A stretch of DNA of 44,216 bases from Bigelowiella natans CCMP2755 (taxonomy: Eukaryota > Cercozoa > Chlorarachniophyceae): contig ADNK01000631.1 of the NCBI GenBank assembly GCA_000320545.1, positions 82,501 through 126,716 of the forward strand, in the 5' to 3' direction. A program made the translations under genes and the position numbers. Shown piece by piece: positions 1 through 11,836 of the stretch. The notes under the pieces were generated by a model. The model was not told the origin of the DNA. It did no database searches and was given only the letters and a program-made list of their open reading frames with translations. Position 1 is the stretch's first letter, and each line of letters starts with the position of its first letter.

Positions 1-520
1 TACGATTACTCCGCTCTCTTGTAAGAAGTTAGTAGGGGAAAGTATGAAAGAGAGGGAGAGGAGGGACAAGAACGTATTACATTAAAGGAGAAACATTATA
101 ACAAAAGGATGCAGAAGGCAGATCATGATGTAATAGTTTTTATATACATTCGGCTTTTACTCTCAATTTGTCTCTTAATCCATCGAAATATGCGCCTAAT
201 CCCGGTGTTCCAACACAAACAGGTACCTCACAACAAAGGATCTACACTTTTCTGGAGGTGGTGACCTGGTATTTATCGATGAGCACCAGGATGTTATCAT
301 ATCGCCCGTGCAGGGACGTCTGGTCGCATTCACGTCAGGAACAGAAAACTTGCATCGGGTCGAACGCGTCTCCAATGGCACCCGGATTGTGCTGTCCATG
401 TGGTTCACAACGAACAAAACGCATGAGGAGGACGACTCCGTTTGGTTTGATCCCAGGGCGCAGGCAACAATCGAACGTACTGCATCTGCTAACGAAAAAA
501 GCTGGAAAACCACAATATAG
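1..520 (+). CDS. 2OG-Fe(II) oxygenase, OGFOD3/prolyl 4-hydroxylase-like, 3' end (partial)
   Basis: Two exons are visible: 1-20 and 223-520, joined across a GT-AG intron (21-222) that keeps frame (TT+G). The 5' part lies outside the window. The joined frame reads YDYSALLYLTTKDLHFSGGG, followed by DLVFIDE, a GRLVAFTSG strand and ENLHRVERV. This is the C-terminal half of the double-stranded beta-helix of Fe(II)/2-oxoglutarate prolyl hydroxylases. The His of ENLHRVE is the expected distal iron ligand and the Arg of NGTRIVLSMWFT the expected 2-oxoglutarate anchor. The HxD pair should lie just upstream of base 1. The wording SG-ENLHRVE is closest to what I know of OGFOD3-type proteins. These are probably ER/secretory hydroxylases in related organisms, but the substrate is unknown here. 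Family is sure; subfamily is inference. Confidence 0.85.
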
Positions 521-523
521 CTG

Positions 524-1132
524 TTATTCAGCGGTTGCTGGCTGCATATGCTAGCTTCCAAATGTGGCTAGTCTCTCCATGGTACAGCTGCAATATCGTT
601 TTCAGTTCCATTCGTATCCAGCTCAGTAGCGAATGTGCACAATCATAGGCAGCAACATGTGACATACTGGTGTAGGGAATGCATGTTTGCTTTCGATACA
701 CGTACGGCGCGTAGCGTGCGTTTACGTTTGTGATCAATCGACCTGCTGTGATCTTTCATTGATGATCATTGTGCGTGATTATGATTATGCGAGCATCAAT
801 GAGCACTCTTGAGGTGGTGCGGCCTAGATGGCTATCGGCGTCTAGCCACTGACGGTGCCATCTATGATGCGCAAGCAAGCATTGCACGAACTTGCACGTT
901 GCAATCGTGTTCATCACGCATACACCCGAGATCAAGCGCGCAGTCACATCCCATCATTGTGTGTGCTTGACTCATCAATTCTGCACGCAGTTGTTCCGCG
1001 CTTGCGTTTAATGTCACACCGATGCTTGCCATGCTCAATGCTGTTATGGTGAGGTCATGAGCTTGTGAAACAACATTTTTCAACGTACAGTGTCATCCAT
1101 ATTTCCAAGTACTTGTTTGTTTGCATTGCTGG
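524..1132. other. Gene-poor stretch with repeat-like composition
   Basis: No convincing gene was seen. The ORFs here are short and without recognisable motifs. The sequence is rich in words such as TGCACG, GCATG, CAATC and ATGATCATTG, as in the other gene-poor islands of the window. It contains the 3' UTR of the oxygenase gene at its start. Confidence 0.5.
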
Positions 1133-1603
1133 CTAGCCGGCGGGAGGTGATCTTCCAATGTACACCACGTACCGCGGCGTCAACTGGCAGCTTTCGCGGA
1201 AGATCATCCAGTCCTTTTTGGAAGGCGGTGTCCAGCTGTTAACCGTCTGGGTGGAGTTGTTGCCATGTTTTCCGGGGAGGGCCTCTGCAAGAATGACCAC
1301 TTTGCCCCCACCGTACGACATCGGCGTGTCAGGCCCAGTGGCGCAGTAGACGCCCTGACCATACACAGTCCCGTTTGCGACCGCAATATTTTGACCACCG
1401 ATCTTGAAGCCCCCGGTCATGATGGGCACGATGTTCTTCTCATCAGTGCCATGGAACACCCAGATGGACTTTCCATCACTTCCAGCATTGATGAGCTCCG
1501 ACCGTTTCTTCTCAAAATTCTGGAAGAGCTTGCGGTTGCTCCAGACCTCCACGCCCCCGCCCTTCCGGAATGCCCTTGTACTCGCAGCATGATCGGCTCG
1601 CAT
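1133..1603 (-). CDS. PARP-type ADP-ribosyltransferase catalytic domain (partial or broken gene)
   Basis: One open frame of about 156 codons encodes most of a PARP catalytic domain. In order it has WSNRKLFQNFEKKR, WVFHGTDEKNI, GGFKIGG, NGTVYGQGVYCATGPDTPM and a C-terminal QLTPRYVVYIG strand. The HGT His and the Tyr of GVYCATG are the usual NAD-binding pair. The third triad position, normally Glu, aligns with Asp in KKDWMIFR. No clear initiator is present: the frame is open upstream to 1603 but has no good ATG. A second open minus frame (1512-1889) overlaps its 5' end in another phase, so either an intron or a frameshift lies near 1500-1610. The product would transfer ADP-ribose from NAD. The surroundings look like repeat DNA, so this may be a gene fragment. 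Domain call firm; gene integrity uncertain. Confidence 0.7.
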   Translation of the reverse strand: MRADHAASTRAFRKGGGVEVWSNRKLFQNFEKKRSELINAGSDGKSIWVFHGTDEKNIVPIMTGGFKIGGQNIAVANGTVYGQGVYCATGPDTPMSYGGGKVVILAEALPGKHGNNSTQTVNSWTPPSKKDWMIFRESCQLTPRYVVYIGRSPPAG

Positions 1604-2242
1604 GAGCGAAGAAAGAAAATGATCGACTGCATTTCAGCATTTCCGAAGAAAGCTGGACCACGTTCTTGAAAATTGAACATTGAACTTCGCATTGTTGCAA
1701 CACCAAAGCGCACGCGTGGGTCACACTGCGGAAGTTGGCAAACAAGCCCATCTCTGCTGCGCCCACTGCCTTGATGAATGGAACGACAGACGTGGAGTCT
1801 CCCTCAACTTCAAGCTCGGTGCACTCTAGCAGTGCTTTGCGGCAGTGGCGTCGTGCAGCTGCCACAGGTTCTTCGCCATTTGGAGCCACGTGGGTGTGTT
1901 CAGGTGCACAGGTGTGAGGATGCGTGCTGGCGTGGCCGTGCTAGCCAGATCGCACGCACCGAAATGGTTGTTGGAATTTTGCTGTTTTTGTGCTCGAACT
2001 CAAATCGAATCACGCTGGCTAGCTTGAGCAATTCGCCCATGCAACGTCGTGTGCATGAGCAGCGCAGATGCGCACCATCCGCACCCGCGGCAGCATCCAC
2101 AAGATCTTGAGATCACAGCCCAGTCGTGTGCGTAGGATTTGCAATTTGTGACGCTGTGTGCACAATGAGCCGTGCTATAGCGTGTACGCTAGTACGTGTG
2201 CATCATCATGCACTGTAGATTGCTATCGCTGTGACTGTGTGC

Positions 2243-2273
<31 letters not shown>

Positions 2274-2665
2274 ATTTCTGTCCATGCGCATGTGCGATCG
2301 ATGCACACACTCATACGACACATGCGTATCAACGCGCGACCTAGCTTACATGAGGGCCACGGCGGCACTGAGGAAGCATTGGTATGTTCCACATGTTGAG
2401 TTTTGCCATTGTTAATTTGCAACAATGGAATTTCGCTTCCGATCCGGTTCATAACGTGTTGCTGGTTGACATGCATCAGTTTTCACATGCATGTAAATGC
2501 GTGCATGCAAGTCAATGTGTCCAAGACATTAGTAGCTTAATGGGAGATAGATAAAAAATCACACAAAGGTTCTCACAAAAGTGGCGCATAAACCCTCATC
2601 GAGCTGGTTTAGCCTAAGTACTCGTCCCTCGCATGGCTTCATTTACGCCAGCTATACTTGCGAAT
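1604..2665. other. Gene-poor island with TG microsatellite
   Basis: The minus-strand frame 1512-1889 (about 125 codons, no recognised domain) may be an upstream exon or decayed part of the PARP gene. It contains ATTGAACATTGAA at about 1673, a word also seen in the island near 18550. A (TG)n tract lies at about 2237-2273. The rest shows no supported gene, and 2523-2665 probably holds the cyclophilin 3' UTR. Confidence 0.45.
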
Positions 2666-3304
2666 CTATTCCAACTGCCCACAATTGGAAATGCGAACCT
2701 GCGAAAAATACAGTGATATTCAAATTTTGAGCCTCCACTAATTGACCAGCTTGGGGAAAACAAACCCAGTTCATCTCACCGCTTCTAAACTCAAACTATA
2801 CCTCACTTCCTTTCTCACTAACCTGTGCCTTTGGAGTTCCAGAAGCTGTGCCGTAGCTCTCGATGAGGTCAACCACGTTCTGGCCCTCTAACACCTGATA
2901 TTATAGAGGTGGTGGTGAATATGTAAATACCAAACTAGCATGATAATTCCATTTCCTCTTGAATCACAATCAGCATTAGAATCCATGGTTGTCAATGAAA
3001 CCGCTACATCACCACCATCACCTTTCCGAACACAACGTGCTTGCCATTCAGCCATGGCGTAGGGACAGTGGTGATGAAAAATTGAGAGCCATTAGTGTCC
3101 GTTCCAGCGTTGGCCATGCTCAGGTAGTACTTGCCTGTGTGGCTCAATTGGAAGTTCTCGTCCGCGAACTTTTCTCCGTAGATTGATTCACCTCCGGTCC
3201 CGTCGCCACGGGTGAAGTCTCCACCCTGATTTAGTGATCATTGCTTTAGCGACGGACCCCACATTTATTGAAAGATGGGATATTATATAGAAAGTATGGT
3301 TTTA

Positions 3305-3348
<44 letters not shown>

Positions 3349-4058
3349 TGGTTTAGTGTGCTTTTGAAATAAAATATATTTTGTCGTAGCTACCAACGTA
3401 ATACTCGATTGTGAATGGTGTCGTATACCATCAAGATGAAAAATTAGAATTCTATGAAATTCAGGGTACATACCACCACCAATCTAGTAAAAATATCGAA
3501 TATAGTAAAAATATCGAATCACCTGGATCATAAAGTTCGGGATAACACGGTGGAAGCTGGATCCTTTGTAGTGAAGAGGAAGGCCGCACCTACCCATGCC
3601 CTTCTCGCCCGTGCACAGAGCACGAAAGTTGTCGCATGTCTATTATCCAAATACCAACAAAGTCAATCGTCGAATCTTCGGGTGATATAGAGCCACTGGA
3701 TTGCAATTACTTTTGGGACTGTGTTGCCGAAGAGTCCCATCGTAATCCGCCCCGCAGGCTTCCCAGCCACTTCAACGTCAAAGAAAACCTTCGAGGTAAT
3801 AGTCTCGCTACCAAGCATAGGAACCTAATGGCAGATAGTGTAAAACTTAGAACAGCAGCTCAAGAGCCAGACCGTGAATCAGAGTTCAGAATGAACCTGT
3901 GCCGTATTTCCTCCGGCAGTTAGAGCCGCATATGTGCCCAGACAAAGAGCCGCTGCGATCGCCACTACGAGCGTATATTTTGCAGCGGGGCGACTGCGCA
4001 CAGTGATGCGCCGCGGGAACTGTGGAAGTGCGTGAAAAGGGGCAGCAGTGGGCTCCAT
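2666..4058 (-). CDS. Cyclophilin-type peptidyl-prolyl isomerase with N-terminal membrane anchor/signal
   Basis: Six exons on the minus strand: 4058-3897, 3824-3711, 3639-3523, 3225-3022, 2894-2823, 2698-2666. All introns are phase 0, GT-AG, and the protein has 233 residues. Residues about 27-50 ([19 protein letters not shown]) form a hydrophobic signal anchor, pointing to the ER/secretory route as in cyclophilin B-type proteins. The catalytic domain follows: [72 protein letters not shown] and [12 protein letters not shown]. The key FHR, MIQ, SQFF and Trp residues are present, so it should be active in proline cis/trans isomerisation. The start is the ATG at 4058, the only Met before the anchor. 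Intron 3 holds a (TG)n tract and a 17-bp tandem duplication. The gene is head-to-head with the WBP11-like gene. Confidence 0.95.
3226..3522. repeat. (TG)n tract and 17-bp tandem duplication in cyclophilin intron 3
   Basis: (TG)n lies at about 3307-3342. A duplicated TAGTAAAAATATCGAAT unit occupies about 3486-3519, next to the 5' splice site on the minus strand. Confidence 0.85.
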
Positions 4059-4407
4059 TGTAATTCGGATGTGGGAAGTCTTCAGAGGTATTTAGAGATG
4101 CGACAAGGGAAGTATGATGTCGCATCCTATTGGAATTGGCCCCAGATATGTGCGTTGAGAAAGATTCCGAATTTCCAGCAGGCCAACGACGGTCTGAACG
4201 ACAAAATAAACAGTGGAACTTAGGGAGAAAATCGCGGTGATAAAATGCCCTTATTTCTCACATAAAGACATGATTTCATAGCGTTTCTCCCATAGCGACA
4301 TCAATCGACTCGTTCACTGTCGCGCTCGAATCCGTCCGCAACCTGTTCATCCATTCACCCCGCCTCCAACGATCGCGTGCTCTCTAGTACAGCAGTAATA
4401 GAGCACC
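4059..4407. promoter_or_regulatory. Divergent intergenic region, cyclophilin (-) / WBP11-like (+)
   Basis: The 349 bp separate two initiator ATGs facing away from each other and must hold both 5' UTRs and promoters. I see no clear TATA box. A bidirectional promoter is inferred from spacing only. Confidence 0.5.
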
Positions 4408-5213
4408 ATGGGGAAACGAAAAAAGGGTTCAATGAACCCTGCGCAAGCTCATGCGAAGAAAATGAAGCAACGCCACCTGAAGCGGGTTAGAATGGGGGAT
4501 TGGTCACGTCACATTGAGGGAGTCATGCGTGCAGCAATCGCAAATAGCTGTCGTCATGCCAGTAAATGTTAGTTCCGTGATGAGAGATTTAAATGATTTG
4601 AGACGTATAATTGTTTATCTACTATTTTTCCTTGCGGAAAAAACAAACAAACAATTGTTGGTGCATCCTCGTGAAACCATCACCGTCTTTGCAACCCATC
4701 ACCATCACCGCCCAAGCACCCACCGTAAACTGTCGTGTAGCTACTACCCCTATCCATCATTGGCCTAAGCTAATCTGATTTTCATACAACAAATAGCAAA
4801 AGGAAAAACGACAAGAGGCAAGGGACCTCCGGTTCAGGAAGATGGCTCCTGACCGCATCCTGAACGAGATCAAGAAAGTAGAGCGTCTGGAGAAGGAGGA
4901 GGGGGGCCTGAGTAAGGAGCACGCACGTGTTCGAAAAAAAAAACTTCGAGACGCACATGAAGCTGCGCTAAAACGTCGAAAGGAGCAGGAGAAGAAAGAG
5001 AGAGAAAAGTCTGCTATGGAGCCCGTCGTCGTGAGAGGGCTTACGCGCATCTTCAGAGATATACCCAAGGAGACAGCAGAAAAAAAGGACAAGAAACAAG
5101 ATGAAGGACGAAAAGAAGGAGCAGACGCTCGCGGTGGGTTGATAGTAGACGCGAGCGGGTTGCCACCGGGAGTGACAGTGGAGAAAGTGACTGCAGATCA
5201 GTATTATCAACCG

Positions 5214-5256
<43 letters not shown>

Positions 5257-6515
5257 GCGTCGAACTACACAACACAGATGATAGCAGGGATGGCGCGGAA
5301 GCAATTGAAGGGGAAAAAGAAGAGAGAAGGAAGAAGAATGAGGGAGATGCGAAAGAGGATGTTAAGAATGAGGTCCAGACGAAGGAGCTTAATGAGCGTG
5401 AAGCAGCCGTGGACAACGACAAACAGAACGAGAAGAAGGACGAAGATGCGAAGGAGAAGGATGCTACTAAGGATAACGAAACAGCAGCCCTACAATCCAA
5501 GGAAGCAGCCCAGAAAAATGTGAGCAGCAGCAGCAGCAACAGTAGTAGCACTGGGGCTGTGGCTGGTGACGCTATTGTTTTACTGGAATCCCCCCCCGGG
5601 ATAACTGCAAAAGGGCCTCCCCGAATACTGCGTCCACACCCTGCAGCAATGCTGAGTAGTAACGTAAGAGTCTCTACTACTACCACTACTACTGCTACTC
5701 CTCTGCCACCACAACAGCAGCAGCAGCGACGACCTCTCATGATCCCCCGTCCTAATAATATGCCTCCTGGTGGCCCTCCATACAATCCCAACAATGCTCA
5801 CCCACCTCCTCCACCTCCCCCTCATCACCATCAGCAGCAACAGCAGCAGCACCCGAATATGATGATTCGGCCACCTTTTGGGACACCGCGACCACCACCA
5901 CCGCAAGGCCTCCCCCAAGGTCATCAGCCCCCTCGCCCCCACCCTCCATTCTCAAATATGGGTATAGCCCCTCCCCCAGCTCCATTCTTTGGAGGTCCCG
6001 GGGGAGCGGCCCCTCCCCCACCGCATTATCAACATCACCCACCTCCTGCTGCAGGAGGTGGCCGAGGCATGCCCCCTGTGTCAAGAGCTCCCCCTTGGAA
6101 TAGCAGCGTTCAACCTGGCGGCCCCCCTCCTCCGTTCGGGAGAGGGGGGGGTGCAGGTGGAGGACGAGGCGGCCCAGGCAGCATGATGATGATGCAGCAC
6201 CGACAGCCTCCTCCACACAACATGCGCAACGATCCGTTAGACTTCACACAGCAGCAGCAGCAGCAGCAGCAGCAGCCGCCTCCTCTACGTGGTCACCCTG
6301 GTCAACAAAACTCGAATGCAGGGGCAGAGGGAGCAACACCAGATCAGGGGGATGTTGATGGCGGCGGGCCCGATGAGAACCAGTCTATGTTTGTCCCGAC
6401 AAATCTGATGGTTAGGAAGAAGGCTAAACAAAAACTTACGGTGGCACAGGCGCGTGCACTTCGTGCCCGAAAGAAGAGAGAAGCAGAAGCAGCTTCGCGG
6501 AAGAAGGAAGGAATT

Positions 6516-6546
<31 letters not shown>

Positions 6547-6659
6547 TCGCTTCGGAGGCTGAGCCCATGGTAGACGCCGCTGCAGCAGAGGAACCGAAAA
6601 CAACAGCTGCATCTTATAACGATTTCATAAATGAGATTGAAGGCCTAGGAGCATTATAA
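4408..6659 (+). CDS. WBP11: WBP11-like splicing factor
   Basis: Two exons: 4408-4485 and 4797-6659, joined in phase 0 (646 residues). The first exon gives MGKRKKGSMNPAQAHAKKMK, the conserved N-terminus of Wbp11-domain proteins. The domain continues with RDLRFRKMAPDRILNEIKKV and RVRKKKLRDAHEAALKRRKE to about residue 85. The middle is low-complexity: an acidic/Lys stretch, Ala and Gln homopolymers encoded by (CAG)n in different frames, and a long Pro/Gly/His-rich region. The C-terminus restores family motifs (FVPTNLMVRKK and a final YNDFINEIEGLGAL, compare FVPTALRVRRE and YEAFMKEMEGLL of WBP11). Human WBP11 is a nuclear, spliceosome-associated protein whose Pro-rich part binds WW domains and PQBP1; the same role is inferred. 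Many antisense and alternate-frame ORFs over this gene are repeat artefacts. Confidence 0.9.
5212..6552. repeat. Coding CAG/GCA trinucleotide and Pro-rich repeats inside the WBP11-like gene
   Basis: Runs of CAG/GCA lie at about 5218-5252 (read as Ala), 5524-5540 (Ser), 5715-5727, 5831-5852, 6251-6277 and 6517-6545 (Gln). The same trinucleotide is read in different phases to make poly-Ala, poly-Ser and poly-Gln. Length variation between strains is likely. Confidence 0.85.
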
Positions 6660-7852
6660 GTCATGGATGGTGTTGTTGGTACTGTACAGTCGTGCTTCAT
6701 TATCAATGAATGAGAAGTATGTAGATTCGCGAGGGGTTCTTAGAATTTCTGATACTATGGTTAGATATTTTTGGGATAGAAAAGACACTAACACTTGCAG
6801 TAGGCACGAAGAGCAGTCGCTATTGTAGACATCCAAAGTATCGAAGCAAGTTTAAGAGTATATTTGCTTTTGAATAATTGCATCTGCCGACCCGTCATCA
6901 ATGGGAAGTATATTTCTATCATGTGCGTAACCGGACGTATTACATTATAGTCACAATGCTAAAATGAGACTGAGGATTAGTAGCAACTAGTTCTAGAGTT
7001 GTGACAACTACATCGTGTGTCATGCAATAGAGCGAGTAGTAGGGACCTGCTTTATGGGCTATAACATGGCGCTTATCTGGGCATTCACATGTACGCTACC
7101 ATGATGTTCACAACACACACTGCATATAACAAATGATGTATGGCCTGCGCAGCAACGTTATAAATGTCCAACGTTGGTTAGCATTATAGCGGTGACGACG
7201 GTCATAAGACATTGACATTGACCTGGCAAGCCATAGCTACAACGTAGTATACCACTATACGCATGCGCGTGTGACGTACATGTTAGCCATAGCAGTCCAG
7301 CCACGTATGCGATACAGATAATAGACACAGCAATGTCATACAGGTGCGATCGACATGCGGTGGCGCGCATGTTAGCATGGTCTGCAGCCCTGCTCATGGA
7401 CTATTTCGTCGTTGGCATGATGACTTTTCTTGCATGCACGTCGATGTCCACTACTGGATACGGTAGCAGGGGTTGACAGTGCGTACGTTGCAGCCATTGT
7501 ACGGGACTACGACAGAGTAAAATAAACATACGAAAATGTGTATACACAGTATATAAATAGTAGCAATACGAGATCCCACGGCATGAACATTGCTATTAAA
7601 TTATTCTCAAGCTGGTAACTTCTTGATATTAGCTTCTGCTAGCTTCTGCATGCATTCTGTCTCTCTCTCTCTCTTCTTCCTGCTTTTGTGCCTCTTCTCC
7701 TACTGTTCCTCTGGAGATAGTGAGAACAACCGTAAGCTATAGGAAACGAAAATCAATTGCTGCTGCTGCGGTTGAAGTATGTAATATTGCGAGTACGAAG
7801 TACTCGATGACAGCTCATTTGACTCGATAAATCACAGGGTTGCATCGAGCAC

Positions 7853-7896
<44 letters not shown>

Positions 7897-8120
7897 TTCA
7901 CGTATAATTGCATTAAAACTTCTTCACTCACTCCCACTTTGCTGTCCTGGCTACATACTATAATTATTTCCGTAGAACGTCTTCTTTTTCTTTTTCTCAC
8001 ATTATCAATATCATCATCATCATCATCATCATCATCATCTCCTTCATCTCCTTCCTCATCATCAACTGTAACAAGATCAATTCTACTTTACCTAATCCAC
8101 AGACAGGACTACTGTTCAAA
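6660..8120. other. Intergenic, tail-to-tail (WBP11-like and ePHD genes)
   Basis: The first 150-200 bp are probably the WBP11 3' UTR. From about 6900 to 7500 the sequence is rich in ATGC/ACGT/TGCA words without coding sense. It holds CT repeats at about 7659-7676, a (CA)n tract at about 7851-7894 and (ATC)n at about 8010-8042. No gene is supported. Confidence 0.5.
7851..8042. repeat. (CA)n and (ATC)n microsatellites
   Basis: (CA)n at about 7851-7894 and ATC/TCA trinucleotides at about 8007-8042, just downstream of the ePHD gene stop. Confidence 0.85.
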
Positions 8121-9666
8121 CTACCACCAGCAACAATAAAAACAACAACAACAACAATAACCACCTTTCCGGGCTTTTTCTTTCGTCGCTACCCTCGGTG
8201 ATGTGCTGCTATTGGTGGTATTTTCCATTAAGGTTGTATTTGCAGGAGCAGCAGTAGTAGTACCGCCGTCCTCATCCATAATCAACTTATCATCGTCGCC
8301 TTTACTACCTCCTTTCTGTCCACTACTTTCTTCGCCTCCTGGCCCCCGTCTATTTGGGTTTTGATTTTTCTTTCCCCCCATTGCTCCCATCATCATTACC
8401 ATTGGTATTGAGGATGCTGTTGTATTGTTCTTCTTCGTCCGTTTGCTTGTTGTTTTTGGTTTCTCTATTAGACTAGATACCATCATCTCCTTCCTATCGT
8501 TACTAAACATACTCCTGCTACTACTTCTACTACTACTAATACTGGTGGCAGTGTTAGTAACGGTAAGGATAGTAGTGCTATTGGTAGCGTTGCTGCTACT
8601 ACTGCTATGCTGCTCGTTTGGTTTCATTTCAACGTCTACGACGACAGCAGGGGTAGTAGAAGAAAAAGAACAAGTTGCGATGTACTTTCGTCGTTTGGTA
8701 GTCCCTACTGTTCTTCTGATAACCCCCCCCCTTCTTTTCCTTTCACTCGCAACCTGCCTGTGTGATGACGATGCCATATTCGTTGCAACACTGTTTACAA
8801 CGGATTTGAGGATAATAACATCGTCATTATTCTCCCTCTTCTCACTATTGTTGTCGAAATCGTCGCCCTCGTCGTCTAGAATCGTTATTTCACGAGAAGC
8901 TTTCTCATAGATAGTACTTCTCTCTACACGCACTCCTCTCCTCTCCCCTTCTCCATCTGCTGCGGATAATCCTGCCTTATCATTCACATCATTGCACTTC
9001 TCATTAATTGACGCCTTCTTGCTGTCGTTATTTGTTACTTCCACACTGGCATCAGCAGCAGCATTGCCGTCATCATTATCATTATCATCATTCTCACTCG
9101 CATCATAATCGTCGTCGTCATAGAGACAACAACCTGTTGTAGTATTGCTGCTGCTGCTGCTACCCATTTTTGATACTTGTGAGGGCTGATCAACATCAGT
9201 ATTACTTTTATCGTCATTTCCAACTTTTTTAGTTGTAATTCTATGATTTTCTTTTGTTTCCGTTGTGCTTTTGACATCCATTTTCTTCCTCCTATCATTA
9301 TCATCATCGTCACCATCATCTACAACAGAGCGCCATTCTTCTCCTTCCTCTTCTAAGGCTCTCAAACAGTTGGGAAAGAAGGCCACTTTACGACGACGAC
9401 CATCCTCACTCACACTCTCAAACTGGACTTTGAGACGCCTATTAGTCAGCATAGAACGTGACAATGGCTTCATATGATGATACTGATGATGATTACGATG
9501 ATGACTATTATTATAAAACAGTGTTATATCGTCTTGGTGATGGCATTGTCGATTCTTCTTGATGGCAACGACATTAGAGTCTAGTATGAGGCAAAGATGG
9601 TGTCTTTCACTTATGATGTTTGCTCGCATCTACCTCTCAATGCACTTGAATGTGTTGTTGTATGTG

Positions 9667-9703
<37 letters not shown>

Positions 9704-10121
9704 GTCTGTCTACACACATAGTGAAGGGTATGTCATCATCTTTATGTAGTACGTACTTCTTAAATGCAAAAATAACGAATGACAGATAAGCAGCCGTCAT
9801 AATCTCAAACCACCGACCCTGATCTGCTCCACTGCAGCACTCTTCCGATCTTGCCCTCGTTTTTGTCACTATGGATGACAATTACGCGCTTTCCAATCAG
9901 CTTTATTTCCTCCTCTAGGGTCATATCTTCTCGCTCCTGAGATGATCGAATGTACGGCAAAAGCGACGGCGCTGGTGGCAAAGCAGCATCTGAGCATGTC
10001 GCGAAGGAGGGGGAGGGGGGGCTCCTATTCTTCTGCTTGCGAGGCAACGAGATGATCGGCGAGACTCTATGTGCCTTTATAAAGGCAAATGGAAAGATGA
10101 TGCCCATTGGAAATGGTGAGA

Positions 10122-10161
<40 letters not shown>

Positions 10162-11802
10162 AAATCTCATATGATCGCTCTCCTCTCTTCTCTCTCCCCC
10201 CTCTGGAGTATTTACCGCTGACTAGTCTTACACCCTCCTCTCCCCTATCCCTTTCTTCAGTACATCATGAACTGGCAGTAGGTATGCATCAGAATACCAG
10301 ACTGCTCTATATGTTTTATCATGATTATTGTTGTTATTGTTGTTGTTGTTGTCGTTGTTGAATTTTCACGGCATCGGTTTATTCTAATTCTTCTTCTTGT
10401 CACGATCTCTCTGCTACGAATCGCTCCACCGTCAAAAACAGTATCATGAGCATTACCATCGGAACGGTTCTCTTCCCAAGCAAGATATTTCTTAGGCACT
10501 CTACACTTGTAGTTCCCCCTTAAATGGTAGTGGGGGCACGGTATGAATGACGAACAAATGAAAAGGAAAGGGGGGTTGAGTTGTGGACAGGTAGATAGAG
10601 GGTACTGCTGCTGCTGCTGCTGCTGCTACTGGCTTTACATTCTTAGAAAATACCATCTTTGGGCGTGTGCCTAGAGCAGAAAAATGTCCACCCCATTTCT
10701 GGCCAGCTGTGTTAGGAAGAGGAGGAGGAGGAGGAGGAGGAGGAGGAGGAGGTGGTGGCAGGTGGTGGCAGGTGATGGGAGTGAGGCGAAGCAAAGAGAA
10801 AAGAGACGGGAAAGAGCTTACAAACTCTCAGAAATTCTATGCAAAAACGGGTTCCGTATTGCTTCTTGTCACACGTTGAAGAGAAGAAGAAGGAGAGAAA
10901 AAGAAGAGGAAGAAAGAAGCGTGTGTAGACAGAACATTTGTTGCGTCTCTTTGTAAATGCAGTGAATGAACTCGTAGTAGATCCGCATATCAGGTAGCTA
11001 GGAAAGAATAAATCATCAAATCAATGAATCATGAATGAATGCACGATGACTACGTATTTCGCTGTCATCATTATCACCGTATTTTCGTCACTATTTTTTT
11101 TAAATCAGTATTATTATAATTATCTTCATTCTTTCTTCTTGTTTTTAGTCAATCACGTGTGGTCTGCGGCGCAGTTCCCCTTGACAGCACAGGCGATATG
11201 AAAGCTCTTCCTGCATGCGTCATTGCCACAACCGTATCTACGCAAGTAGCCGCAGCAGTAATAAAATAGACGACGTACGAAAAGATCAGTAACCAGCAAC
11301 AAGAATAAATAATAAAAACAATCGAAGAGTTAGAACTAAGAGCCATAATACGACATTGGAGGATCAGAAATCAGTCACTTAATCATCATCGTGATTATCT
11401 TCATCATCATCGATGTTGATGGTTGTTCTGGTGTTGTCCTTTCCTATTTTTATGACTTCCGGCTGCGAAAATACCTTGCATCTCCCTCTCTTACCCCTCC
11501 CCCCACTCCCTCTCTCTTTCCCTCTCACGCTCCCCCATCTCGTTTTGTCTTCTGTGAGGTGCGCATGTATAGTTACGTTGCTCCTTTCTTCCTGCACACA
11601 TTGCAGCTAAGCTTCCTTCCTCGGTTGACCTCCTTCATGATAGTCTTGTGGAGCTTCGTGGGCAACATGCCCTGCCGCTCGTACTTGGACACTTGGTCGA
11701 AGACTGTGTGGATGATCGGTTCATGATTGCAGGTATATGATGATGATGATTTAACATGACCGTGATGGTAATGATGATGATAAAAGTGAGGTTTCACATT
11801 GT

Positions 11803-11836
<34 letters not shown>

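Noticed and set aside
5207-5794. Long minus-strand ORF antisense to the WBP11-like gene
   Set aside because: It is the reverse reading of CAG and Pro/Lys-rich repeats, giving poly-Leu and poly-Ala. No domain, and the plus frame is clearly the gene.
8425-8910. 161-codon plus ORF with Leu-rich 'membrane' sequence
   Set aside because: Mirror of the Ser/Asn/Asp-rich 3' exon of the minus-strand ePHD gene. Hydrophobicity comes from reverse-reading AAC/AGT/GAT repeats.
10780-10870. Cys-containing piece (KQYGTRFCIEF) as an exon of the ePHD gene
   Set aside because: Its phase does not fit the preceding exon. The exon at 10706-10654 fits in phase and supplies the expected final FFCSRH zinc ligands.
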